A DNA stretch of 11,443 bases from Thermococcus sp. (GTDB lineage: Archaea > Methanobacteriota_B > Thermococci > Thermococcales > Thermococcaceae). Where the stretch lies: contig JALTCK010000010.1 of the NCBI GenBank assembly GCA_027074805.1, positions 1 through 11,443 of the forward strand. The letters are read 5' to 3'. The position numbers were made by a program, and so were the translations under genes. The notes under the pieces were generated by a model, which was not told where the DNA came from, searched no databases, and was given only the letters and a program-made list of their open reading frames with translations. Below are positions 6,044 through 11,443 of this stretch, piece after piece. Each line of letters starts with the position of its first letter. Position 1 is the stretch's first letter.

Positions 6044-7730
6044 TCTCGCTCACCTCCGACGGGGTGGATTCTTTGATATCTGCAAAGCGAGACTCAATGA
6101 AGCTTATGAAGTACTTGGCCGCTTCCTCCTCCGGCACACCAACGAGTATACTCAGTGCCCTCGCTATCTCCGGCACGTACTTCTGGAATGTCTTCTTCCT
6201 TTTGACCTGCGAGAGCCGCCTGTGCTTTCCGCTGAGGTATGTCTGGAGCCTTCTAGCGACGTCCATTATCGCCAGACGAATTTCATTGTAAATGTCCTCA
6301 TCACTGGCTATACTCTGCTTCCCGGTCCCGGTGTAAGGCACGTGGACGCTGATGACGTTTATCATCAGAATGAGGGGGGTTCTCTCAAGGTCGTCTACGC
6401 GGTAGCGCTTCCAGTCTATCGAGCGCGCCGCGAGCGTGGTTACACACGATCCAGCATCGAATAGGAGGGGAACGCGGTTGGCATAACGGAGGACTTCAAA
6501 GCCGTTCGGAATCTCCCCTCCGTAAGCCAAACCGACCTCAACCTGGAATGGGATTCCACCTGAGTAAACCTTGGGCGGCCTCGTCACCGCGGTGACGAAC
6601 TCGGGCTTGAGGATTCCGGTGAGGCCCTTCTCTATGTTCTCCTCACCTATGGGTCTAAGGCCATGAGTAGGGGGAGCAAGGAACTTCATGTACTTAAAGG
6701 CCTCGACTATCTCCTCTGCCTCCCCCCAAGTGAGCTTCTCTGGCGGCTTTTCCATGAGCTTTGCCACCTGTTTGACGACCTTCGTGTACCCTCTGAAGGA
6801 ACGCAGAACAGCGTCAACCTCACCTTTCATGAGGCGCTCGTAGAGCTGCTCCTGGACGCTCTTGTCCTTTTCAGTTTGTATGAGCCTGAGAGCAGCTATG
6901 TACTTGACTAGCTCATCTACCTTCTTCTCACTTATCCTCGAGAACTCACCGATTAGGAAGCGCTTTACACTATTCCTCCTCGTCTTCTTTGCCATCCTGT
7001 AGATGTCATCTGTGAGAACACCCCTCGGATGGGGTTTCATCTCAATAGGTGGCTTTGGCACGTCATCGCTCGAGCGCGGAAAGACTATGAGCTTTCCATC
7101 CGGCTCAATTAGCTCTATCTGGGCGTGAGGATTTGCTATTGCCGTGAGTTTGAGGTACCAGTAAACTCCCTGCTTCGAGCGGATGTAGCGGACGTTTTTA
7201 ACTTCCAGCTCTATCCTCGTCCCACGCCAGCCCTTTGGATTCAGGTGCTTCTCCTTCTTGACGATCTTGCCCTCGTTCTTGTCGACGTCAATTTTAACCC
7301 ACGCTTCGATTATCTCCTCTCCTGTCGAGGTTATGACGCGGGTGGCCTTCCCGCTCGTTATCTGGGCGAACATAACAGCACCACTTATACCTATACCCTG
7401 CTGTCCACGGCTCTGTATATTCCTGTGTGCCTTTGTTCCTGCCAGCATCTTTCCGAAGACGTGGGTTATGTACTTCTCCGGGATTCCGGGACCATTGTCT
7501 TCAACGATTACCTTGTAGTGCTCCTTTCCCAGCTCCTCCAGCTCAACACGGATGTAAGGCGGAATTCCTGCCTCCTCACAGGCATCTAGGGAATTCGTAA
7601 CAGCCTCGTGAACCACAGTCGTCAGGGAGCGTACCTTTCCAGTGTAGCCAAGCATTGCCGCGTTTCGCCTGAAGAACTCGCTGACGCTCTGAATCTTAAA
7701 CTCCTTAAACAGCTGATTGGCCTCGGCCAT
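6036..7730 (-). CDS. top6B: DNA topoisomerase VI subunit B (GHKL ATPase)
   Basis: This subunit binds ATP, dimerises at its N-terminus and drives strand passage through the break made by Top6A. Numbering from the ATG at 7730 (564 residues): the GHKL N-box is HEAVTNSLDACEEA with catalytic Glu42 and Asn46; the DNGPGIP motif starts at Asp78; the glycine lid SRGQQGIGIS covers 107-116. A helix-two-turn-helix region lies roughly at 225-305, and the transducer domain contains TGTGKQS with Lys471, the conserved switch lysine that contacts the gamma-phosphate. An ATG two codons upstream (7736) is in frame, but the GGAGGA ribosome binding site (7737-7742) abuts it directly and stands 6 nt from 7730, so 7730 is preferred. 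The gene begins 2 nt after the KH gene and overlaps top6A by 8 nt. Confidence 0.96.
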   Translation of the reverse strand: MAEANQLFKEFKIQSVSEFFRRNAAMLGYTGKVRSLTTVVHEAVTNSLDACEEAGIPPYIRVELEELGKEHYKVIVEDNGPGIPEKYITHVFGKMLAGTKAHRNIQSRGQQGIGISGAVMFAQITSGKATRVITSTGEEIIEAWVKIDVDKNEGKIVKKEKHLNPKGWRGTRIELEVKNVRYIRSKQGVYWYLKLTAIANPHAQIELIEPDGKLIVFPRSSDDVPKPPIEMKPHPRGVLTDDIYRMAKKTRRNSVKRFLIGEFSRISEKKVDELVKYIAALRLIQTEKDKSVQEQLYERLMKGEVDAVLRSFRGYTKVVKQVAKLMEKPPEKLTWGEAEEIVEAFKYMKFLAPPTHGLRPIGEENIEKGLTGILKPEFVTAVTRPPKVYSGGIPFQVEVGLAYGGEIPNGFEVLRYANRVPLLFDAGSCVTTLAARSIDWKRYRVDDLERTPLILMINVISVHVPYTGTGKQSIASDEDIYNEIRLAIMDVARRLQTYLSGKHRRLSQVKRKKTFQKYVPEIARALSILVGVPEEEAAKYFISFIESRFADIKESTPSEVSENA

Positions 7731-7732
7731 TT

Positions 7733-8431
7733 TCATTCCTCCATGTTACCGCCGCCTTCTCCACCAAGGGCTTCGTAATAGGCGCTACTTTCGAGTTCCA
7801 GATCCTTCTTGCGCCTCTCAAGGTATTTGTATACCACCCCGTGGGGTGAGCCCTTGGCAAGCTTTTCAACGGCGGTTTTTGCAACCTCAACCTGTATCGG
7901 GTTTCCTATTATCGCCACAGTCTTCCCGTAGACACTAACCTCGGCACCACTCATCTCCTCGATTATCTCCCTCGTGCGACCCTTTCGTCCAATTATCCTT
8001 CCCCTAACACGGGGGAGGGCGTTTTTATCGTTGCCTATGATGACGTCAGTTAGGTTAAGAACTTCAAGGGTTTCACCCTCGTTGAAGAGCCTGAATGCCC
8101 TCTCCGGGGAGAATCCTCTTCCAATCGCCATTATGACGTCCCTTGCCTTCCACACGGCTAAGGGGTCATCCGTCTCTTTGGTGGCGCTAATAAATACTTC
8201 CCCCGTCTCACTGTCTATCTCTATCTTCGTTTTGGTCCTTCTCTCGATCTCCTTCTTTGTCTGCCCCTTCTTACCGATAACGACGGCAACCCTCTCTTTT
8301 GGAATCCTGAGGAAATCCTCCTGCTCTCCCTCAGCAGTGTAGGTTATCTCTTCTTCTGGTTCCCCTTTGATGGTCTCCCCTTGCTTGTCAACACGCTCGT
8401 ACTTCTTCAAGAGCCTCTCAAACTCGTCCAT
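7733..8431 (-). CDS. KH domain RNA-binding protein, archaeal Pno1/Dim2-like
   Basis: A 232-residue protein with two KH RNA-binding domains, each with its GxxG loop: VIGKKGQTKKEIE (residues 51-63) and IIGRKGRTREIIEEM (146-160). The N-terminus is acidic and the C-terminus has a glycine-rich tail. This architecture matches the archaeal relatives of eukaryotic Pno1/Dim2 (and Krr1), which bind the 3' region of small-subunit rRNA and take part in late 16S/18S maturation with Nob1 and Rio1. Its position directly after the RIO1 kinase gene (4-nt gap) supports that role. The frame extends to 8500, but the ATG at 8431 is chosen: a GAGGTGA ribosome binding site (8436-8442) precedes it by 4 nt, and the longer form would overlap the kinase gene by 65 nt. 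The family assignment is strong; the exact step is known only from relatives. Confidence 0.92.
   Translation of the reverse strand: MDEFERLLKKYERVDKQGETIKGEPEEEITYTAEGEQEDFLRIPKERVAVVIGKKGQTKKEIERRTKTKIEIDSETGEVFISATKETDDPLAVWKARDVIMAIGRGFSPERAFRLFNEGETLEVLNLTDVIIGNDKNALPRVRGRIIGRKGRTREIIEEMSGAEVSVYGKTVAIIGNPIQVEVAKTAVEKLAKGSPHGVVYKYLERRKKDLELESSAYYEALGGEGGGNMEE
7737..7742 (-). promoter_or_regulatory. Ribosome binding site choosing the top6B start
   Basis: GGAGGA on the minus strand is within the final codons of the KH gene (Met-Glu-Glu). It leaves no spacer to the ATG at 7736 but a normal 6-nt spacer to the ATG at 7730. The start of top6B is therefore set at 7730. Confidence 0.65.
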
Positions 8432-8435
8432 AATC

Positions 8436-9212
8436 TCACCTCTCAAGTAGCTCGCGGAGCTTCTCATTGAGATCATCAACATCAACGCCTTTCCTACCAA
8501 AATACGTGATGACGTTCTTTAGGTCACGCTTCAAGAGTTCTACGCTCATGCGGTTCCTCTTTACAGTCGCCTGGGACCAGTCTATCACAACAGGACCATC
8601 GTGGAGCAGTATGTTGTACTCGCTCAGATCGCCGTGTACCATATCCCCGCGCCTCCATAGTCTTTCTATAACGCCGATGGTGAAGTCGTAGAGCTCCTCG
8701 AAGTCCCTCTTTTCGAGCATCCTCTCGACGTCCTTAAGCCTCGGCGCCGGGACTTCATCACCTATGAACTCCATCACCAGCACGTTGTTGCGGAAGATTA
8801 TCGGATCTGGAACCCTAACGGCGTACTTGATCGCCCTCTGCAGGTTTTTGAATTCCCTTCTCGTCCAAACGAATGTGAGCCTTCTCATGTCCTTAGGAAG
8901 ATAGCCGATGCGTGGATCTGCCGCGAGATACTCCCATATCCGCCGGAACTCAGTAGTATATGTGCGATAGATTTTAACCACTATTTTGTTCCCCGCGGAA
9001 TCCACTCCAGCGAAAACATTGGCCTCTTTCCCGGTGCTGATGGTACCATATAGCTCCTCTATCTTTCCCTTCCTGTGGAGGTATGCTATGGTTTCCTTCG
9101 TTGTCCTGTCGAAGACCTCGTTGGTTATCTTATACAGCTCACTGTCCCTCTCGCGCCTCTTCGTGAGGCCCAGAACGGCCTCAATCTCGCGCTCAATGGC
9201 CTCTTCGCGCAT
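8436..9212 (-). CDS. rio1: RIO1-type serine protein kinase/ATPase
   Basis: Rio1 acts in late maturation of the small ribosomal subunit, probably as an ATPase switch rather than a signalling kinase. Numbering from the ATG at 9212 (258 residues): the RIO1-type P-loop GTISTGKEANVFAG is at 57-69, the ATP-binding lysine in VVKIYR is Lys80, the catalytic loop MVHGDLSEYNIL carries Asp195 and Asn200, and the metal-binding Asp211 is in VIDWSQAT. It lacks an N-terminal winged helix, which excludes RIO2. A GTG at 9221 and an ATG at 9218 are in frame, but AGTGAT lies about 5 nt before 9212, so that start is preferred; the alternatives add only two or three residues. It follows aIF1A by 16 nt and precedes the KH gene by 4 nt, a grouping that joins initiation and ribosome maturation. 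Confidence 0.95.
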   Translation of the reverse strand: MREEAIEREIEAVLGLTKRRERDSELYKITNEVFDRTTKETIAYLHRKGKIEELYGTISTGKEANVFAGVDSAGNKIVVKIYRTYTTEFRRIWEYLAADPRIGYLPKDMRRLTFVWTRREFKNLQRAIKYAVRVPDPIIFRNNVLVMEFIGDEVPAPRLKDVERMLEKRDFEELYDFTIGVIERLWRRGDMVHGDLSEYNILLHDGPVVIDWSQATVKRNRMSVELLKRDLKNVITYFGRKGVDVDDLNEKLRELLER

Positions 9213-9228
9213 AACCATCACTCAATCA

Positions 9229-9591
9229 TCAGAACAGGAGCTCGCCGCCGCTGAGGAAGTCCTGACTTATCTTGCCCCTTCTGAGAAGCCAGTCCACTTG
9301 AGTTCTCGTGTAGCGATAGACTATGTCACCGCGTTCGTCGCTCTGAACCTGCCACGGCTGGACGATGACAACGTCTCCAACACGCATCCACATTCTTCTC
9401 TTGAGTTTGCCTGGAATGCGGCACCTTCTTATCTTCCCATCTGAACAGCGAACGTCCATCCATCCCGAACCGAGGGCCTGCTCAATAACTCCGAAGAGCT
9501 GTCCTTCCTTCGGCAGGGGGACGCGGATTACCTCGTCACCCTGAACCTGTCTGTTGTTCTTCTTTCCTCTTCCACCTCTGTGATACACCAT
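9229..9591 (-). CDS. eif1A: Translation initiation factor aIF1A
   Basis: This is the archaeal counterpart of eIF1A (bacterial IF1), which binds the A site of the small subunit and helps start-codon selection. The 120-residue protein has a basic, glycine-rich N-terminal tail (YHRGGRGKKNNR), an OB-fold from about 20 to 95 (EVIRVPLPKEGQLFGVIEQAL, then WMDVRCSDGKIRRCRIPGK, then VGDVVIVQPW), and a short C-terminal helical tail. All are typical. The ATG at 9591 is preferred over GTG codons at 9600 and 9597 because the GGAGGTG site (9598-9604) lies 6 nt before it. It is the first gene of the eight-gene run and directly downstream of the only clear promoter for it, so its transcript probably also supplies topoisomerase VI. 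Confidence 0.96.
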   Translation of the reverse strand: MVYHRGGRGKKNNRQVQGDEVIRVPLPKEGQLFGVIEQALGSGWMDVRCSDGKIRRCRIPGKLKRRMWMRVGDVVIVQPWQVQSDERGDIVYRYTRTQVDWLLRRGKISQDFLSGGELLF

Positions 9592-9597
9592 GAGCAC

Positions 9598-9604
9598 CAC
9601 CTCC
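9598..9604 (-). promoter_or_regulatory. Ribosome binding site of aIF1A
   Basis: GGAGGTG on the minus strand, 6 nt before the ATG at 9591. It overlaps the GTG at 9600, which excludes the longer reading of the protein. Confidence 0.7.
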
Positions 9605-9620
9605 GAGAGTAGGCTTGAAC

Positions 9621-9630
9621 CCTTATAAGG
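9621..9630 (-). promoter_or_regulatory. TATA box of the aIF1A-rio1-KH-top6BA operon
   Basis: CCTTATAAGG is a perfect palindrome with a strong TATA core. On the minus strand GCTTAA comes just before it. A start about 25 nt downstream would be near 9600, giving a very short leader of around 10 nt that would only just include the ribosome binding site. I see no other clear promoter between here and 2464. Confidence 0.6.
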
Positions 9631-9675
9631 TTAAGCCTTGCAAAAATTTTCCAAATAAGATACAGAAGGTCACTT

Positions 9676-9974
9676 TTAAAATTTTTGCACAAAGTGATAA
9701 ATCTCATGGAAGATCAATGCCAAGCCCAGGATCAAAAAAAGTCAAGAAATAATCCCCGTGAAGAAGTGCCGTAGAGATTCCCCCAAGCAACCCAAGAGGA
9801 GTTCTCTCAAGATATTCTCTTTTTGACTTAAAGACTTCTTCGGGAAGATACCCAGTGCTAGGAACACCATCAGCAATGTTGTTTTTGCATTCCTCTCCAT
9901 AATGGCCATCCCCAGCGGAAAGGCAAAGAAGGCAAATTTAGGATATCATTGCCGTTCTCTGAAGGATCCCACAT
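9676..9974 (-). pseudogene. Decayed small membrane-protein gene with several frameshifts
   Basis: Between aIF1A and the ABC genes no intact gene is present, but protein-like sequence passes through three minus-strand frames. One frame (to about 9849) reads FAFFAFPLGMAIMERNAK, then TTLLMVFLALG. A second, entered by a one-base loss within CTGGGTATC, reads YLPEEVFKSKREYLERTPLG, then LLGGISTALLHGDYFLTF. A third, entered at a run of seven Ts (9739-9745; six would keep the frame), reads LILGLALIFHEIYHFVQKF and stops at 9676. Joined, these give a protein of roughly 80-95 residues with about three membrane segments. The beginning is uncertain: an ATG at 9974 (MWDPSENGNDIL) needs one further shift near 9929, while an ATG at 9909 lies in the first frame. 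I do not recognise the family. It is probably a relic, though sequencing error in homopolymers could explain one shift. Confidence 0.45.
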
Positions 9975-10003
9975 TCCCTCTGTTCGATATGGTGTTATGA
10001 AAG

Positions 10004-10010
10004 TTTAAAA
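10004..10010 (+). promoter_or_regulatory. TATA box for the metal ABC transporter operon
   Basis: GAAAGTTTAAAAG on the plus strand is a standard archaeal BRE/TATA arrangement. The start would be near 10031, which places the ATG at 10025 outside the transcript and supports the internal start at 10052. Because TTTAAAA is nearly symmetric, it could also serve the decayed gene on the other strand, whose possible start is at 9974. Confidence 0.5.
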
Positions 10011-10051
10011 GTGCATCCTTCAACATGTGGCTGGAGATGATGATGACAGCG

Positions 10052-10837
10052 ATGAACGCGAGAGATCTCACCATAATGTATGAGGGCAAAGTTGCCCTAG
10101 AGGGAGTTACATTCAAGCTGGAAGAGGGCGAAACTTTACTCCTCCTCGGACCGAATGGAGCTGGAAAAACGACGCTCCTCAAGACAATAGCCTGCTTCCA
10201 CAGGGAGTACAGGGGGGAGCTCAGGGTATTCGACAGGGAGCCCTGCGAGGCACGTGAGCTCATAGGATACGTCCCGCAGAGCCACAGTCTCAACGAGCGC
10301 GTCCCCCTCACCGCTTTAGAGGTTGTGGCAATGGGTGGCATATACAAACGTGGTTTTTCCCACTTCAAGATACCCCCCGAGGTCCTGAAGAAAGCGGAGG
10401 ATGCCCTCGCTTTCGTTGGCCTATCAAACGTTAAGGACAGGCTCTTCCGGGAGCTGAGCGGCGGACAGAAACAGAGGGTTCTCCTCGCGAGGGCTTTGAT
10501 AAGTGACCCCAAGATACTCCTTCTCGACGAGCCCCTCTCTGCCCTCGATCCGAGCGCCAGGGCGGAGGTCTCAAACGTCCTCGGGAAGATAAAGAGAGAG
10601 CGCAGGATAACGATGGTCATCACGACCCATGACATAAATCCACTTCTAGAGATCGGTGATAAGGTCATGCTCATCAACAGGCACCTTATAGCTTTTGGCA
10701 GGCCCGAGGAGGTTCTCAAAGACAGCGTAATCAAATCGGTCTACGGGCCGCTGGCGAGGGTCATCCCGGTCGGTGGCAAACTCTTCTGCATAACCGGTGA
10801 CACCCACCTCCACAGGCACGGGGGTGGAGGTATATGA
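10052..10837 (+). CDS. Metal ABC transporter ATP-binding protein (ZnuC/MntB type)
   Basis: The ATPase drives import of a divalent metal, probably zinc or manganese, from the cytoplasmic side of the membrane. With 261 residues it has every ABC motif: Walker A GPNGAGKTT (33-41), Q-loop YVPQSHSLNERVP (Gln76), signature LSGGQKQR (135-142), Walker B ILLLDEPLSALDP (155-167) and the switch histidine in TTHDIN (His193). The C-terminus ends in GDTHLHRHGGGGI, a short His-bearing tail often seen in zinc-type members. Several in-frame ATGs exist from 10025; 10052 is chosen because GGAGATGAT (10033-10041) lies upstream at about 10 nt and the TATA box predicts a start after 10025. ATGs at 10037 and 10040 remain possible. 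The stop overlaps the permease start (ATGA). Substrate is inferred from family likeness and the permease type. Confidence 0.9.
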   Translation: MNARDLTIMYEGKVALEGVTFKLEEGETLLLLGPNGAGKTTLLKTIACFHREYRGELRVFDREPCEARELIGYVPQSHSLNERVPLTALEVVAMGGIYKRGFSHFKIPPEVLKKAEDALAFVGLSNVKDRLFRELSGGQKQRVLLARALISDPKILLLDEPLSALDPSARAEVSNVLGKIKRERRITMVITTHDINPLLEIGDKVMLINRHLIAFGRPEEVLKDSVIKSVYGPLARVIPVGGKLFCITGDTHLHRHGGGGI

Positions 10838-11443
10838 TTCCAGAGTACCTCATCCGGGCCGTCCTCGCCAGCATAATGGTCAGCGTCCTTCTCGGACTCT
10901 TGAGCCCGCTCATAAACACGAAGGGCCTGGCTTTCCTCACCCACGCGATATTCCATTCCCTCCTCTTCGGAGCCGTCCTCGGTATGATGATCGGTTTGAT
11001 CTTCGAGAACATGGCCCTCGTCATGGTGGTCGCTCTCCTCGTGACGATAGCCGTCGTCCTCCTCATAGCCCACCTGGAGAAGGTCGGGTTCACCCCGGAT
11101 TCAGCCGTCGGAATAGTAGCCAGCTTTGTCGCTGGATTAACCGTCCTCGGCTTCGGCATCCTCTACAAGGTGATGGCAACAAAACCCTACTTCCCGCTGA
11201 GCGAGAGCATAGTCTCCTACCTGACCGGTGAGATCTTCCTGATAACCCTCAACAATCTCCTCGTTCTCGTAGCCGGTGGAATGGTCCTCTTCTTCATAAT
11301 GCTCTTCCTCTACCGCGACTTCCTCTACCTTAGCTTCGACCCGGAGGGGCTTGAGAGCTACGGGGGCAATGCTAGGGCATACCTCATGGTGCTCTACGTC
11401 CTTGTCGGAGCCATTGGCGCTCTAATCGTCCAGACGGTCGGCC
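10834..11443 (+). CDS. Metal ABC transporter permease (ZnuB/ABC-3 family, C-terminus beyond the window)
   Basis: The ATG at 10834 overlaps the ATPase stop by 4 nt, with GGTGGAGG just upstream as ribosome binding site. The 203 visible residues are very hydrophobic. Membrane segments lie near 8-27, 35-57, 60-79, 91-111, 137-161 and 183-203. The ABC-3 family features are present: an early helix with SPLINTKGLAFLTHAI, and SFDPEGLESYGGNA (167-180), which matches the SFDPE-type cytoplasmic segment of ZnuB/TroC permeases that contacts the ATPase. Two further helices would be expected beyond the edge. A substrate-binding lipoprotein is not visible to the left and may be downstream. Zinc or manganese is the likely cargo; iron or another metal cannot be excluded. 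Confidence 0.9.
   Translation, partial: MIPEYLIRAVLASIMVSVLLGLLSPLINTKGLAFLTHAIFHSLLFGAVLGMMIGLIFENMALVMVVALLVTIAVVLLIAHLEKVGFTPDSAVGIVASFVAGLTVLGFGILYKVMATKPYFPLSESIVSYLTGEIFLITLNNLLVLVAGGMVLFFIMLFLYRDFLYLSFDPEGLESYGGNARAYLMVLYVLVGAIGALIVQTVG

Noticed and set aside
10033..10060. A C/D-box-like GATGATGATGA stretch upstream of the ABC ATPase
   Set aside because: There is no matching CTGA box at the right distance, and the repeats are explained as ribosome binding site and alternative start codons.
9946..10734. A 262-residue minus-strand open frame
   Set aside because: It lies opposite the ABC ATPase, whose motifs are complete. The translation is Ser/Arg-rich and of low complexity, as expected for a shadow.
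1..11443. CRISPR array, insertion sequence, tRNA or rRNA
   Set aside because: Reading through the gaps showed no repeated spacer-like units, no transposase-like frame with end repeats, and no cloverleaf. The gaps are too short or fully explained.

Overview
This window looks like chromosomal DNA from a hyperthermophilic euryarchaeon of the order Thermococcales (Thermococcus or a close relative). The evidence is a set of archaeal-type information-processing genes (aIF1A, RIO kinase, a Pno1/Dim2-type KH protein, both subunits of DNA topoisomerase VI), an archaeal pterin gene (MptA), TATA-box promoters without bacterial -10/-35 elements, strong GGAGGTGA-type ribosome binding sites, and very tight gene packing. 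Genus-level placement is inferred from recognising the protein families; no database search was possible.

Layout. Positions 1-1334 (minus strand) hold two genes for exported proteins: a small secreted protein of 117 residues and, 42 nt downstream, a larger N-glycosylation-rich surface protein that runs off the left edge. A 286-nt AT-rich gap (1335-1620) holds their promoter and a hairpin-plus-T-tract terminator for the preceding gene. Next comes mptA (1621-2424, minus), with its own promoter in a 39-nt gap.

Positions 2464-9591 form one tightly packed minus-strand run of eight genes, read as aIF1A, RIO1 kinase, KH protein, top6B, top6A, DUF530-like protein, a small protein with a Hin-like helix-turn-helix, and a DUF4129-like membrane protein. 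Neighbours are separated by at most 16 nt or overlap, so a single transcript from the promoter upstream of aIF1A (TATA near 9621-9630) is likely. It couples translation initiation and ribosome maturation (aIF1A, Rio1, Pno1/Dim2-like KH) with the type IIB topoisomerase that removes supercoils and decatenates DNA. The three genes at its end have no known role.

Positions 9676-9974 carry what appears to be a decayed gene for a small membrane protein: protein-like segments continue from one reading frame to the next at two or three points. On the plus strand from 10052 to the right edge are an ABC ATPase and an ABC-3 family permease overlapping by 4 nt, of the zinc/manganese uptake type (ZnuC/ZnuB). 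The permease is cut by the window end.

Most of the window is conserved archaeal core. The points most worth a second look are the broken membrane gene, the recombinase-type DNA-binding domain without a catalytic domain, the Cys/His cluster in the DUF530-like protein, and the topoisomerase VI/ribosome-maturation operon as a unit. I found no CRISPR array, insertion sequence, tRNA or rRNA.
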